From NCBI GenBank assembly GCA_934590165.1, contig CAKTOO010000006.1, positions 67,909 to 131,908 of the forward strand: 64,000 nucleotides of DNA. The letters run 5' to 3'. Below, piece by piece: positions 35,198 through 44,134 of this stretch (position 1 is the stretch's first letter; every line of letters starts with the position of its first letter). The notes below the pieces were generated by a model. That model was not told where the DNA came from. It saw nothing but the letters and a program-made list of their open reading frames with translations, and did not search any database. The DNA comes from an uncultured Dysosmobacter sp. (GTDB taxonomy: Bacteria > Bacillota > Clostridia > Oscillospirales > Oscillospiraceae). The position numbers and the translations under genes were made by a program.

Positions 35198-37834
35198 TCA
35201 CGCCTGCATGGCCTTGGCGGATTCCTCCAGTTTGGCAATGATCTCCCGGTACTTGGCAGCCTTCTCCCGCTCAGCGTTCACCACCGCCTCAGGGGCATTG
35301 GCCACAAACTTCTCGTTGGAGAGCTTCTTTTCCGTGATGCGCAGGCCGTTTTCGGCTTTCTCCTTTTCCCTGGCGATGCGATCCAACTCTGCCTGGAAGT
35401 CCACCAGCTCGTTCAGGGGAATATAGGCGTTGGCCTTATGGGTGACGATGTTCACCAGGCCCGCCAGATCCTCCGGTGCCTTGCCGGTAACCGTCACCTT
35501 CTCAGCATAAGCCAGGCGCTGGATGAAGTGGATGCCCTGCTCGTAAATGGCAGGCTCCTCTGTCACCAGAATGACCTCGGCCTTCTTGGAGGGCGGCACG
35601 TTCATCTCGGCCCGGCGGGCGCGGATGGCCTTGATGGTATCCATGACGGCTTCCATGGCGGCCTCCTCGGTGGGGAAGCTCAGGCTCTCCTGATACTCCG
35701 GCCACTGGGCGGTCATGATGAAATCGCCGGTGTGGGGCAGCGCCTGGAAAATCTCCTCCGTGATGAAAGGCATAAAGGGATGCAGCAGCTTCAAAAGATC
35801 CGTCAGCACATAGCAGAGCACGTTCTGGGCCACCAGCTTGCCCTCCTCGTCCTCACCGTTCAGGCGGGTCTTGGTCAGCTCAATATACCAGTCGCAATAG
35901 GTGTCCCAAATAAAGTCATAGACCTTGGCAGATGCCACGCCGATCTCGTAGCTATCCAGATTCTCCGTAACTTCCTTCACCAGGGTGTTCAGCTTGGAAA
36001 GGACCCATTTGTCCTCGGGAGCCAACCGGGAAGCCTCGGGCAGCTGGCACTGGTCGATGGTCAGGTTCATCATGACAAAGCGGCTGGCATTCCAGATCTT
36101 ATTGGCGAAGTTTCGCATGGCCTCGCACTTTTCGGTATAGAACCGGGTGTCGTTTCCGGGGGAGTTGCCGGTGATGAGGTTGAAGCGCAGGGCATCGGCA
36201 CCGTACTTCTCCGCCATCTCCAAGGGGTCGATGCCGTTACCAAGGGACTTGGACATCTTGCGGCCCTTGTCATCCCGAACCAGGCCGTGGATGAGAACGG
36301 TGCGGAAGGGGATCTGCTTCATCTGCTCGCAGCCGGAGAAGATCATCCGGGCCACCCAGAAGAAGATAATGTCATAGCCGGTGACCATGACGGAGGTGGG
36401 ATAGTAATAGGCCAGGTCCTCGGTCTTTTCCGGCCAGCCCAAAGTGGAGAAGGGCCACAGGGCGGAGGAGAACCAGGTATCCAACACGTCGGGGTCCCGG
36501 GTCAGGTGGGTGCAGCCGCACTTTTCGCACCGAGTGGGGTCCTCCCGGGAGACATTGATGTGGCCGCACTCATCGCAGTACCAGGCGGGGATCTGGTGGC
36601 CCCACCACAACTGGCGGGAGATGCACCAGTCATGGACATTTTCCATCCAGTTGGTGTAGGTCTTGGAGAAGCGCTCGGGGACGAATTTCACCTCGCCGTC
36701 CTTCACCACCCGCAGGGCCTCCTTGGCCAGGGGCTCCATCTTCACGAACCATTGGGCGGAAATGAGAGGCTCCACGTCGTTGTGGCAGCGGTAGCAGGTG
36801 CCCACGTTGTGGTTATAGGGCTCGGCCTTCACCAGGTAGCCCTGCTCCTCCAGATCCTTCACGATCTGCTTGCGGCACTCATAGCGGTCCATGCCGTTGT
36901 AGGGGCCGCCGTTTTCGTTGATCTTGCCGTCATCGCCGATGCAGCGGATGACCTCCAAGTTGTGGCGCAGACCCACCTCAAAGTCGTTGGGGTCGTGGGC
37001 GGGGGTCATCTTCACGGCGCCGGTACCAAAGCCCAGCTCCACATAATCATCCGCCACGATGGGGATCTCCCGGTTCATGATGGGTAGGATGCAGGTCTTG
37101 CCCACCAGATGCTTGAACCGCTCGTCCTCCGGGTTCACGGCCACGCCGGTATCGCCCATCATGGTCTCGGGCCGGGTGGTGGCCACGATGAGGTCACCGG
37201 AGCCGTCCGCCAGGGGATAGCGAATGTGCCACAGGTGGCCGGGCTTGTCCACATACTCCACCTCGGCGTCAGAAAGGGCGGTGATGCAGTGGGGGCACCA
37301 GTTGATGATGCGGCTGCCCTTATAAATGAGGCCCTTGTCATACAGCTCGCAGAAAGTCTCCCGGACAGCCTTGGAGCAGCCCTCATCCATGGTGAACCGG
37401 GAGCGGCTCCAGTCGCAGGACACGCCCAGTTTCTTCTGCTGCTCCACGATACGGCCGCCGTACTTCTCCTTCCACTGCCAGACCCGCTGGAGGAATTTCT
37501 CACGGCCCAGGTCATAACGGGTCTTGCCTTCCTTGACGCGAAGCTCCTCCTCCACCTTGATCTGGGTGGCGATGCCGGCGTGGTCCGTGCCGGGCAGCCA
37601 CAGGGCGGAATAGCCCTGCATCCGCTTGAAGCGGGTCAGGATATCCTGAAGGGTGGAGTCCAGGGCGTGGCCCATGTGGAGCTGGCCCGTGACGTTGGGA
37701 GGCGGCATGACGATGGAGAAGGGTTTTTTCTCGGGGTCGGGATCGCCCTTGAAGCAGCCGGCCTTCTCCCACATCTCGTATATGCGGCTTTCCACCTGCT
37801 GGGGCTCATACACCTTTGGCAGTTCTTTTTTCAT
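35198..37834 (-). CDS. valS: Valyl-tRNA synthetase
   Basis: This 878-aa class I synthetase has the HIGH-type motif PPPNVTGQLHMGHALDST near residue 45, KMSKS as GRKMSKSLGNGIDP, the zinc-like cysteines CDECGHINVS...CEKCGC, and a C-terminal coiled-coil tRNA arm ending KYREIIAKLEESAKAMQ. It charges tRNA-Val. ATG 37834 follows TAGGAGAGA. It is the second gene behind a T-box leader, after the frameshifted YcxB-like gene that ends 37 bp upstream. Confidence 0.98.
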   Translation of the reverse strand: MKKELPKVYEPQQVESRIYEMWEKAGCFKGDPDPEKKPFSIVMPPPNVTGQLHMGHALDSTLQDILTRFKRMQGYSALWLPGTDHAGIATQIKVEEELRVKEGKTRYDLGREKFLQRVWQWKEKYGGRIVEQQKKLGVSCDWSRSRFTMDEGCSKAVRETFCELYDKGLIYKGSRIINWCPHCITALSDAEVEYVDKPGHLWHIRYPLADGSGDLIVATTRPETMMGDTGVAVNPEDERFKHLVGKTCILPIMNREIPIVADDYVELGFGTGAVKMTPAHDPNDFEVGLRHNLEVIRCIGDDGKINENGGPYNGMDRYECRKQIVKDLEEQGYLVKAEPYNHNVGTCYRCHNDVEPLISAQWFVKMEPLAKEALRVVKDGEVKFVPERFSKTYTNWMENVHDWCISRQLWWGHQIPAWYCDECGHINVSREDPTRCEKCGCTHLTRDPDVLDTWFSSALWPFSTLGWPEKTEDLAYYYPTSVMVTGYDIIFFWVARMIFSGCEQMKQIPFRTVLIHGLVRDDKGRKMSKSLGNGIDPLEMAEKYGADALRFNLITGNSPGNDTRFYTEKCEAMRNFANKIWNASRFVMMNLTIDQCQLPEASRLAPEDKWVLSKLNTLVKEVTENLDSYEIGVASAKVYDFIWDTYCDWYIELTKTRLNGEDEEGKLVAQNVLCYVLTDLLKLLHPFMPFITEEIFQALPHTGDFIMTAQWPEYQESLSFPTEEAAMEAVMDTIKAIRARRAEMNVPPSKKAEVILVTEEPAIYEQGIHFIQRLAYAEKVTVTGKAPEDLAGLVNIVTHKANAYIPLNELVDFQAELDRIAREKEKAENGLRITEKKLSNEKFVANAPEAVVNAEREKAAKYREIIAKLEESAKAMQA

Positions 37835-37871
37835 GTGTTTTGTCTCTCCTATCTTTTGAACGAAATGGTTC

Positions 37872-38432
37872 TCATTTGATATATTGTACCGGCTTTCCGG
37901 TCTTTTCAGCAATGAATGTGCGGAACTTCTCCGGTGTTCCCTGGGTGAAGGCGGCTTTCTGCAGGATGTACGGCATCTTCCCCTGCAAAAATAGATAGCA
38001 GCGCTTCTCGTCCTCCCACACAGCGGTCAGAGCATGGTAGCGATAGCTGCTGGCGCTGGATGGCTCTCCCAAGCGAAGAAGCTGACCTCTTCAAAGGTGA
38101 ACCGCATGGTCTTGTCCGAAATGGGTTTCTCTGAACCTCTTCCTCTCCGAAGCTCAGAAAAAGCCTCTCTGACATCCCGATACTTTCGAAACGCCCGGAT
38201 GCCAATCAACAGAATTGCGGCACCCAGTACTGTGATTAGATTGAAGGCGCCGCCTATCAGACCACCCAACAGCAAAAGGCCTCCGAAAATCACCATAAAT
38301 ACGCCCCAAAGCCGCCCGAAGCCCGCAAGGGCTTTCACGGCCGTCCCCAGCAGCTTTCCGTGGAGCATATAGGCATTGGTCCAGGCATCCCAGTCCCCCC
38401 CAGGTACAGATCTCTTCAACTTTGAATGGCAT
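37872..38432 (-). pseudogene. YcxB-like membrane protein, two compensating frameshifts
   Basis: ATG 38432 (GGAGGG upstream) opens MPFKVEEICTW, after which a run of seven G (38395-38401) shifts the frame by one base. The middle frame then gives DWDAWTNAYMLHGKLLG, two membrane helices (VFMVIFGGLLLLGGLIGG, VLGAAILLIGI) and MRFTFEEVSFFAW. Near 38070-38090 the frame returns to the first one, giving SSYRYHALTAVWEDEKRCYL and the YcxB-type end AFTQGTPEKFRTFI. The gene lies between the T-box and valS. Either it is broken or the sequence has two errors. Confidence 0.75.
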
Positions 38433-38443
38433 GCCGCCCTCCA

Positions 38444-38692
38444 AACAAAAAACGCCCTGAGCCTTTCGGCTCAGGGCGAACAAATTGTCCGTGGTACCAC
38501 CTGGATTCCGCACTGAAAAGATGCGGCACTCGTCACTCTGTAACGGGAGTTCCCGACCGGCCTACTGCTGTTTCAGCGCGGCTGCTCCGAGGCGACTTCC
38601 ATACACGCCGCACGGAAGCTCACACCGGCCGCTTCCTCTCTTTGCTTTGGCGTATCTGTACTGCTCCTCTTCCCTGCATTTGAACGACAAAT
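38444..38692 (-). promoter_or_regulatory. T-box riboswitch of the valS operon
   Basis: Minus-strand AGGTGGTACCACGGA (38488-38502) is the T-box core. It is followed by an 11-bp terminator stem (38453-38463/38468-38478) and a T-rich tail, then the YcxB-like start. A GAAGTC triplet context in the 5' part could be a GUC valine specifier, but this needs folding. Confidence 0.92.
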
Positions 38693-38721
38693 ATTATACG
38701 ATACGGTATTTCATTTGTCAA
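38693..38721 (-). promoter_or_regulatory. Promoter of the valS T-box operon
   Basis: TTGACA (38716-38721), 17-bp spacer, TATAAT (38693-38698) on the minus strand. The sigE stop TGA (38718-38720) is inside the -35 hexamer. Confidence 0.9.
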
Positions 38722-39422
38722 GACAACCGCAGGATCTCCTTTTTCAGCCGGGAAATGATGCGCTTTTCCAGCCGGGAGATGTAGGACTGGGAAATGCCCA
38801 GCCGGTCCGCCACCTCCTTCTGCGTCTGCTCCCGGCCGCCCCCCAGGCCGAAGCGCAGAGAGATGATCTGCTTTTCCCGGGGAGAGAGGACGTTGATGGC
38901 CGCCGCCAACAGGCCCCGGTCCACGTCCTCCTCAATGGGCCGCATGACTGTGTCCTCCTCCGTTCCCAGCACGTCGGAGAGAAGCAGCTCGTTGCCGTCC
39001 CAGTCCGTATTCAGCGGCTCATCAAAGGACACCTCTCCCTTTCGGTTGGCGTTTTTCCGCAGGAACATGAGGATCTCGTTTTCAATGCACCGGGAGGCGT
39101 AAGTGGCCAGCTTGATGTTTTTATCCGTCCGATAGGTCCCCACCGCCTTGATGAGGCCGATGGTACCGATGGAGATCAGGTCCTCGATGCCGACGCCGGT
39201 GTTTTCAAACCGCCGGGCAATGTATACCACCAGACGGAGGTTATGTTCAATGAGCTCCTGCCGAGCCGGTTCCTCCCCCGGCCGGGCCAGCAGCTCCGCT
39301 TCCCGCTCCTTCGTCAGCGGCGGCGGCAGCGTGTCGCTGCCCCCGATGTAATGCACATCCCCCTGTTCCAAAAGTCCCAGCTGCGTCAGCAGCCGCCGCA
39401 CCTGTTGCCACATCCCGCTCAT
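38718..39422 (-). CDS. sigE: Sporulation sigma factor SigE
   Basis: This 234-aa sigma factor has the short N-terminal pro-region expected of pro-SigE, then ELIEHNLRLVVYIARRFENTGVGIEDLISIGTIGLIKAV (region 2), a -10 recognition block IKLATYASRCIENEILMFLRKN, and region 4 (QTQKEVADRLGISQSYISRLEKRIISRLKKE). It drives early mother-cell genes after cleavage by SpoIIGA, encoded just upstream. ATG 39422 follows AAGGAGAGG. Confidence 0.97.
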   Translation of the reverse strand: MSGMWQQVRRLLTQLGLLEQGDVHYIGGSDTLPPPLTKEREAELLARPGEEPARQELIEHNLRLVVYIARRFENTGVGIEDLISIGTIGLIKAVGTYRTDKNIKLATYASRCIENEILMFLRKNANRKGEVSFDEPLNTDWDGNELLLSDVLGTEEDTVMRPIEEDVDRGLLAAAINVLSPREKQIISLRFGLGGGREQTQKEVADRLGISQSYISRLEKRIISRLKKEILRLS

Positions 39423-40293
39423 ACCGACCTCTCCTTCCCACCTGTCCGCCCCAGAGGGCGTGATATTCTGTTCCCAGCTCCGTGGGCGACAGAGCCACCG
39501 ACAGGCCCGGATACCGCCTGCCGCCCACCGCTGCCCACTCCGACCGTACCGCCAGCAGCAGCCCTCCCTGGACCCCCACCGCCCGGTAGGGCAGCAGGTA
39601 AAACCGCAGGTCCGGCGCCGCCTGCCGCAGAGGCTCCAGCAGGTCCGCCGGCAGGCACAGCCCACGCTCCGTCAAAAGGCGCCGCACCGGCGGCGGCAGC
39701 AACGGGTCCAAAATTCCCCGGGATACCACCAGCACCGGCTGTCCGCTCGCCGGGTCTGAAAGGCTGGTGCCCGTGTCCCGCAGCGCCGTCAGACGGACGG
39801 TCTTCCCCCGCAGGCACACCTCGGCCCGCAGCAGTTCTCCCCGCACACCGTGGCGTGCGGCGGCGCGAAAAATGACGGTCAGCACCAGATACGCCGCCGT
39901 GGCGGCCACCAGCAGCGTCCCCGCGTCCACATCTGTATAGAAAACGCCGTTGACCGACGGCACGCCGCCGGTAACGAGCCCCAAACCCAGCACACACCCC
40001 GCCAGAGCGCAGGACACGGCAAACAGCAGCAGCGTCAGCCGCAGCAGCCGTTCCTCCCCGCCAAAAGCGGCCATTGCCAGCAAAACCCCTGCCGCCAGCT
40101 TCACGGGAGAGGCGGAAAGGAACTCCAATCCCGGCAAAAACACCACCGAGGCATACAGCCCGCCTCCCACGGCGGAGAGGGCGTAGCGCCAGCGGCGGGG
40201 CGGGATGCCCGCGAGGTACGCCGTACCCAGCAGCAGCAGATAGTCCATGAGGGCGTTCAGCAAAAACACGCTGTCCAGATATATCACCGTCAC
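39247..40293 (-). CDS. spoIIGA: Sigma-E processing peptidase SpoIIGA
   Basis: This 348-aa protein has five to six N-terminal membrane helices (from VIYLDSVFLLNALMDYLLLL) and an aspartic-protease-like domain with LRDTGTSLSDPASGQPV (DTG catalytic motif). It cuts the pro-sequence of SigE at the septum. GTG 40293 (AGGAGG 8 bp upstream) or GTG 40287 is the start. The last ~60 codons run out of frame over sigE and are Ala/Gly-rich, so the normal C-terminus is near EYHALWGG. Confidence 0.93.
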   Translation of the reverse strand: MTVIYLDSVFLLNALMDYLLLLGTAYLAGIPPRRWRYALSAVGGGLYASVVFLPGLEFLSASPVKLAAGVLLAMAAFGGEERLLRLTLLLFAVSCALAGCVLGLGLVTGGVPSVNGVFYTDVDAGTLLVAATAAYLVLTVIFRAAARHGVRGELLRAEVCLRGKTVRLTALRDTGTSLSDPASGQPVLVVSRGILDPLLPPPVRRLLTERGLCLPADLLEPLRQAAPDLRFYLLPYRAVGVQGGLLLAVRSEWAAVGGRRYPGLSVALSPTELGTEYHALWGGQVGRRGRYERDVATGAAAADAAGTFGTGGCALHRGQRHAAAAADEGAGSGAAGPAGGGTGSAGAH

Positions 40294-40387
40294 CTCTGTT
40301 CCCTCCTCCTTCCGGTCAGACTGCCGATACGCAGTATTATAGGACACCCCCGGCGGAAAAGCCGTCGCAAAAGGGATGGCACGGCCA

Positions 40388-40416
40388 TAAAAAAAGCAGC
40401 CTGGCGGGCTGCTTGT
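40388..40416 (-). terminator. Terminator after the 30-aa gene
   Basis: On the minus strand AGCAGCC/GGCTGCT stem is followed by a run of seven T, 25 bp after the small gene and before spoIIGA. Confidence 0.85.
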
Positions 40417-40441
40417 CCGTCAGGCTGATTTCCTTTACAGT

Positions 40442-40534
40442 TCAGGCGATATAAGGAACGATCATGGAGGCCACCATGGCCACGATCATGACCACCACCA
40501 GCACCAGAGCCAGGGCGCGAGTCTTTTTGCTCAT
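40442..40534 (-). CDS. 30-aa membrane miniprotein (Prli42-like)
   Basis: ATG 40534 overlaps the DUF951 stop by 4 bp (ATGA). The product reads MSKKTRALALVLVVVMIVAM and ends VASMIVPYIA: a Lys/Arg start and one membrane helix. Size and layout resemble Prli42, the stressosome-linked miniprotein of Firmicutes, but similarity at this length is weak. A terminator follows 25 bp downstream, so DUF951 and this gene form a complete small operon. Confidence 0.65.
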   Translation of the reverse strand: MSKKTRALALVLVVVMIVAMVASMIVPYIA

Positions 40535-40722
40535 TGCTTTTCCTCCTCCGTCACGATCTTGCGGATGCTTTTTTCCGCCTTGCTTCGAGGCAGCATCAGC
40601 TCATGGCCGCAGCCCAGGCACCGGAGCTTGATGTCCATGCCCACCCGCAGGATCTCCCACCGGGTGCTGCCGCAGGGATGCGCCTTCTTCAGTTCCACTT
40701 TGTCATGCAGATGCAGGTCCAT
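40531..40722 (-). CDS. DUF951 small zinc-ribbon-like protein
   Basis: This 63-aa protein carries LHDKVELKKAHPCGSTRWEI and LRCLGCGHELMLPRSKAEK, with Cys residues arranged as in DUF951 (C, CxxC), then a basic/acidic tail. Its neighbours in many Firmicutes are ychF or mscS. AGGAGGA precedes ATG 40722. Nucleic-acid or ribosome binding is a guess from size and charge. Confidence 0.88.
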   Translation of the reverse strand: MDLHLHDKVELKKAHPCGSTRWEILRVGMDIKLRCLGCGHELMLPRSKAEKSIRKIVTEEEKQ

Positions 40723-40806
40723 ATGCTTCCTCCTGTCAAACCCGTCTTTCCGCTTGCATATCATATATCAAAACGCCGCCGTGCGGCAGATAGGATGAGA
40801 CATAAC

Positions 40807-41742
40807 ATGCCTGAAAACAATCTTTTTCCGCCGGAGGGACTGCGTCCCCAGCCGGTTTTTTCCCTTCAGACGCTCCAGCAGGCCATGGAGGCCGGAACAA
40901 TCCTGGAGGCCCCGGTCCAGCGGTGCGATGTGGAGAAAAATCTTCACATTGCCTTGGGTGCGGTGGCCGCTCTCCTGCCACGGGAAGATGTCCTCGCTCC
41001 CTGGATCAGCGGTGCGGACCGGGATATTTCCATATTATCAAGAGTTGGTAAGTCTGTTTGCTTTACAGTAAAAGCCATCCGCCCCGATGGAAAAGGCGCG
41101 CCGGTGGCGCTTCTCTCCCGCCGGGAAGTCCAGGAGAGGGCGGCGGAGTATTTCTTTTCCCATCTGCGGCCGGGGGCCGTGGTCACCGCGAAAGTGACCC
41201 ATTTGGCCGCCTTCGGGGCCTTTTTGGACATTGGCTGCGGCATCATCGCCATGCTGCCGCTGGAGCAGATTTCCGTCTCCCGCATCTCCCACCCCAGAGA
41301 CCGCTTCCGAGTGGGGCAGAAAATTCTGGCAGTGGTGGGCAGCGTTGACCGGGAACAGCGCCGCTTCACCATGACCCACCGGGAACTGCTGGGCACCTGG
41401 CTGGAAAATGCCAGCTGGTTCCAACCCGGCGAAACCGTCAGTGGTGTCGTCCGCAGCGTAAAGGAATACGGCAGCTTCATCGAGCTGACACCGAACCTAT
41501 CTGGGCTTGCGGACTGCCGGGAGGAGCTTTCCCCCGGCGACCCGGTGTCTGTGTATATCAAGAGCATCCGCCCGGAGCGGATGAAGATCAAATTACAGCT
41601 CATTGAAAAGCTGCCGGGTCCAGCGCCTCTGTCTCCCCTGCGGTATCAGATCACAGACGGCTGTCTGGACCGCTGGGTCTACTCCCCGCCCAATTACGAA
41701 AAGGCGCCGGTGGAAACGGTGTTCACAGCTCCCGACCCTTGA
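40807..41742 (+). CDS. S1 RNA-binding domain protein
   Basis: This 311-aa protein has an N-terminal domain similar to the first part of clostridial S1-like proteins, then two S1 folds: GAVVTAKVTHLAAFGAFLDI...ISHPRDRFRVGQKILAVV and GETVSGVVRSVKEYGSFIEL. It probably binds RNA or the ribosome. The start is uncertain: ATG 40807 (AGGA upstream) or ATG 40795. Its 3' end overlaps the convergent rarA gene by 20 bp. Confidence 0.88.
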   Translation: MPENNLFPPEGLRPQPVFSLQTLQQAMEAGTILEAPVQRCDVEKNLHIALGAVAALLPREDVLAPWISGADRDISILSRVGKSVCFTVKAIRPDGKGAPVALLSRREVQERAAEYFFSHLRPGAVVTAKVTHLAAFGAFLDIGCGIIAMLPLEQISVSRISHPRDRFRVGQKILAVVGSVDREQRRFTMTHRELLGTWLENASWFQPGETVSGVVRSVKEYGSFIELTPNLSGLADCREELSPGDPVSVYIKSIRPERMKIKLQLIEKLPGPAPLSPLRYQITDGCLDRWVYSPPNYEKAPVETVFTAPDP

Positions 41743-42991
41743 TCTTCTCCCAATAGGCCTTGGCAGCCTGCTCCGTTTTGTTGTCTCCCCACTCGTAGTA
41801 CTTTACGTCCTTCAAAGCATCCGGCAGGTATTGCTGCTCCACCCAACGGTGGGGGAAATCGTGGGGATAGAGATAATGCTGTTGGTTATCAAAGCCAGTG
41901 GTATCGGCGTGGACATTTTGCAGCTGCCGGGGGATATCACCGCTTTTTCCCTTTTTCAGGTCCGCCATGGCAGCAATGATGGCGTTGTGTGCGGTGTTGG
42001 ACTTGGGCGCAGTGGCCAGCAGGATGGCGGCCTCCGCCAGGGGAAGCCGGGCCTCCGGCAGTCCCACCTGCAAGGCGGCGTCCACGCAGGCTTTCGTGAT
42101 GGCGATGGCCATGGGATACGCAAGGCCCACATCCTCGGCGGCGATGACGAGAAGCCGCCGGCAGGGAGACAGCAGGTCCCCCGCCTCCAGCAGCCGGCCC
42201 AGGTAGTGGACCGCCGCGTCGGGGTCGCTGCCTCGGATGGACTTTTGCAGGGCGGAGAGGATGTCATAGTGGGCGTCGCCGTCCCGGTCGTAGCGCATGG
42301 CGCTGCGCTGGGCCACCTGTGCGGCGTCCTCTTTCGTGATCCGCAGCGCGCCGTCTTGAGACCGGGCCGCCTGGCACAGCAGCTCCACTGCGTTGATGGC
42401 CTTGCGGACATCGCCGCCGCAGGCGGTGGCGATTTGGAGGGGTACCCCTTCCTCCCAGGAAAGAGGCAAAGAGCTGCGCTCCTGTTCGATGCTTAAAGCT
42501 CGCAGGACAGCCGGCTCCGTCTCCTCCGCCGGGACGGCCTTGAATTCAAACACCGTGCTGCGGGACAGCAGAGCGCTGTATACGTAAAAATACGGGTTTT
42601 CCGTAGTGGAGGCGATGAGGGTCAGCTTGCCGTTCTCCATAAACTCCAGCAGGCTCTGCTGCTGCTTTTTATTGAAGTACTGGATCTCGTCCAGATACAG
42701 CAGCACGCCGCCGGGAGCCAGCAACGTGCCCACATCGGCGATGATGTCCTTGATGTCCTGTAAGGACGCTGTGGTGGCGTTGAGCCGGTAGAGGGTCTTG
42801 TTGGTTTTTTCCGCGATGATGTTGGCGATGGTGGTCTTACCGGTGCCGGAGGGACCGTAAAAGACCATGTTGGTATCCGTGCCGCTTTCAATGAGGCGCC
42901 GCAGCACCGCGCCGGGAGCCAGCAGATGCCGCTGGCCCACCACCTCGTCCAGGGTCTTGGGGCGGATCTCGTCCGCCAAGGGACGCTGCAT
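41723..42991 (-). CDS. rarA: Replication-associated recombination protein RarA (MgsA)
   Basis: This 422-aa AAA+ ATPase has Walker A VFYGPSGTGKTTIANII, Walker B LLYLDEIQYFNKKQQ, sensor-1 region LIASTTENPYF, and the C-terminal tetramerisation domain (GSDPDAAVHYLGRLLEAGD, SPCRRLLVIAAEDVGLA, PHRWVEQQYLP). RarA acts at stalled replication forks. ATG 42991 follows GAAAGGAGGGA. It is divergent from nth, a second genome-maintenance gene. Confidence 0.96.
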   Translation of the reverse strand: MQRPLADEIRPKTLDEVVGQRHLLAPGAVLRRLIESGTDTNMVFYGPSGTGKTTIANIIAEKTNKTLYRLNATTASLQDIKDIIADVGTLLAPGGVLLYLDEIQYFNKKQQQSLLEFMENGKLTLIASTTENPYFYVYSALLSRSTVFEFKAVPAEETEPAVLRALSIEQERSSLPLSWEEGVPLQIATACGGDVRKAINAVELLCQAARSQDGALRITKEDAAQVAQRSAMRYDRDGDAHYDILSALQKSIRGSDPDAAVHYLGRLLEAGDLLSPCRRLLVIAAEDVGLAYPMAIAITKACVDAALQVGLPEARLPLAEAAILLATAPKSNTAHNAIIAAMADLKKGKSGDIPRQLQNVHADTTGFDNQQHYLYPHDFPHRWVEQQYLPDALKDVKYYEWGDNKTEQAAKAYWEKIKGREL

Positions 42992-43105
42992 AGCTGTCCC
43001 TCCTTTCTAATTTCAGTATCTTATCATAGTTCTCTGGGGATTTCCATGGTTTTTTCCCTAGTCATTTGGCGAAAGTTGTGGTATCCTGTCACAGAGGTGA
43101 TGACT

Positions 43106-43756
43106 ATGGCATCCAAGGCCGCGATCAAGCGCATCATTGAAACATTAAAGGACATCTATCCCGATGCCCTTTGCTCCCTGCAATACAAAAAGGACTACGA
43201 ACTGCTGTTCGCCGTCCGCCTGTCCGCCCAGTGTACCGACGAGCGGGTAAACAAGGTGACGCCCGCCCTGTTTGCACGTTTCCCTACGCTGGAGAGCTTC
43301 GCGGAGGCGGACCCCAAAGAGGTGGGTGAATACATCCACTCCTGCGGCTTTTTCAACGGCAAGGCCCGGGACCTGGTGGCCTGTGCCCAGCAGCTTTTGG
43401 AAAAGCACGGCGGCAAGGTCCCCGGCACCATGGAGGAGCTGACTGCCCTGCCCGGTGTGGGCCGCAAGACCGCCAACCTCATTCTGGGCGACATTTTCGG
43501 CCAGGAGGGCTATGTCTGCGACACCCACTGCATCCGCATCACCGGGCGCCTGGGCATCACCGACGGCTCCAAGGACCCCCTTCAGGTGGAGCGGCAGCTG
43601 CGCCAGTGCATTCCGCCTAAGGAGTCCAGCAATTTCTGCCACCGGATGGTGCTATTCGGCCGGGACACCTGTACCGCCCGGTCCCCCAAGTGCGAGGGCT
43701 GCCCCCTGGCAAAGGACTGCGCCGCCTTCAAAGCCGCGGCAAAACTGAAAAAATAA
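43106..43756 (+). CDS. nth: Endonuclease III
   Basis: This 216-aa DNA glycosylase/AP lyase removes oxidised pyrimidines. It has the HhH-GPD core LTALPGVGRKTANLILGDIFG with catalytic Lys and, a little later, VCDTHCIRITGRLG with catalytic Asp. The C-terminal iron-sulfur loop is CTARSPKCEGCPLAKDC (C-x6-C-x2-C-x5-C). ATG 43106 has GAGGTGA 5 bp upstream; ATG 43100 overlaps that site. Confidence 0.97.
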   Translation: MASKAAIKRIIETLKDIYPDALCSLQYKKDYELLFAVRLSAQCTDERVNKVTPALFARFPTLESFAEADPKEVGEYIHSCGFFNGKARDLVACAQQLLEKHGGKVPGTMEELTALPGVGRKTANLILGDIFGQEGYVCDTHCIRITGRLGITDGSKDPLQVERQLRQCIPPKESSNFCHRMVLFGRDTCTARSPKCEGCPLAKDCAAFKAAAKLKK

Positions 43757-43762
43757 CTTCCC

Positions 43763-43797
43763 GTGCCTGTACAGCCGCCTGTACAGGCACATTTTTC
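43763..43797 (+). terminator. Terminator after nth
   Basis: GTGCCTGTACAG/CTGTACAGGCAC (43763-43774/43779-43790) with a 4-nt loop and ATTTTTCT. Confidence 0.9.
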
Positions 43798-43855
43798 TAC
43801 TCCCGCTCATATACTGCTTTGGAACACGAAAACACCACGCGATCCAGGAGGTCAT

Positions 43856-44113
43856 ATGGACGAAAACACAGCCAGACTGGCAGAACATCTGAAAAACAAC
43901 CCCGCCCTGCTGCGGCAGCTGGCCCAGTCCAAGGACGGGCAGAGCCTCATGCGGATGCTGACGCAGCAGGACCAGGGTGCCGCTCTGCAAAAGGCGGCCC
44001 AGTCCGCCGCCCGGGGCGACACAACGGATATGGTGCGGATGGTGACCCAGCTGATGCAGAGCCCCGATGGGGCGGCGTTGGTGGAGCGCATCAACAAAGC
44101 CCTGCGGAAATAA
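43856..44113 (+). CDS. Small helical hypothetical protein, gene 1 of 3
   Basis: This 85-aa protein reads MDENTARLAEHLKNNPALLR then a Gln/Met-rich helical body (LMRMLTQQDQGAALQKAAQS, MVRMVTQLMQSPDGAALVER). ATG 43856 follows CAGGAGG. It starts a three-gene run of small proteins. The LxxLxxSxDG pattern recurs twice, suggesting a short duplicated helical motif. No function is known to me. Confidence 0.8.
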   Translation: MDENTARLAEHLKNNPALLRQLAQSKDGQSLMRMLTQQDQGAALQKAAQSAARGDTTDMVRMVTQLMQSPDGAALVERINKALRK

Positions 44114-44134
44114 ACATATTTTGGGGAAAGGCAG

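Noticed and set aside
38560..38690. GUC specifier codon in the valS T-box
   Set aside because: A GAAGTC context exists, but Stem I could not be folded reliably by eye, so tRNA-Val specificity rests on the downstream gene only.
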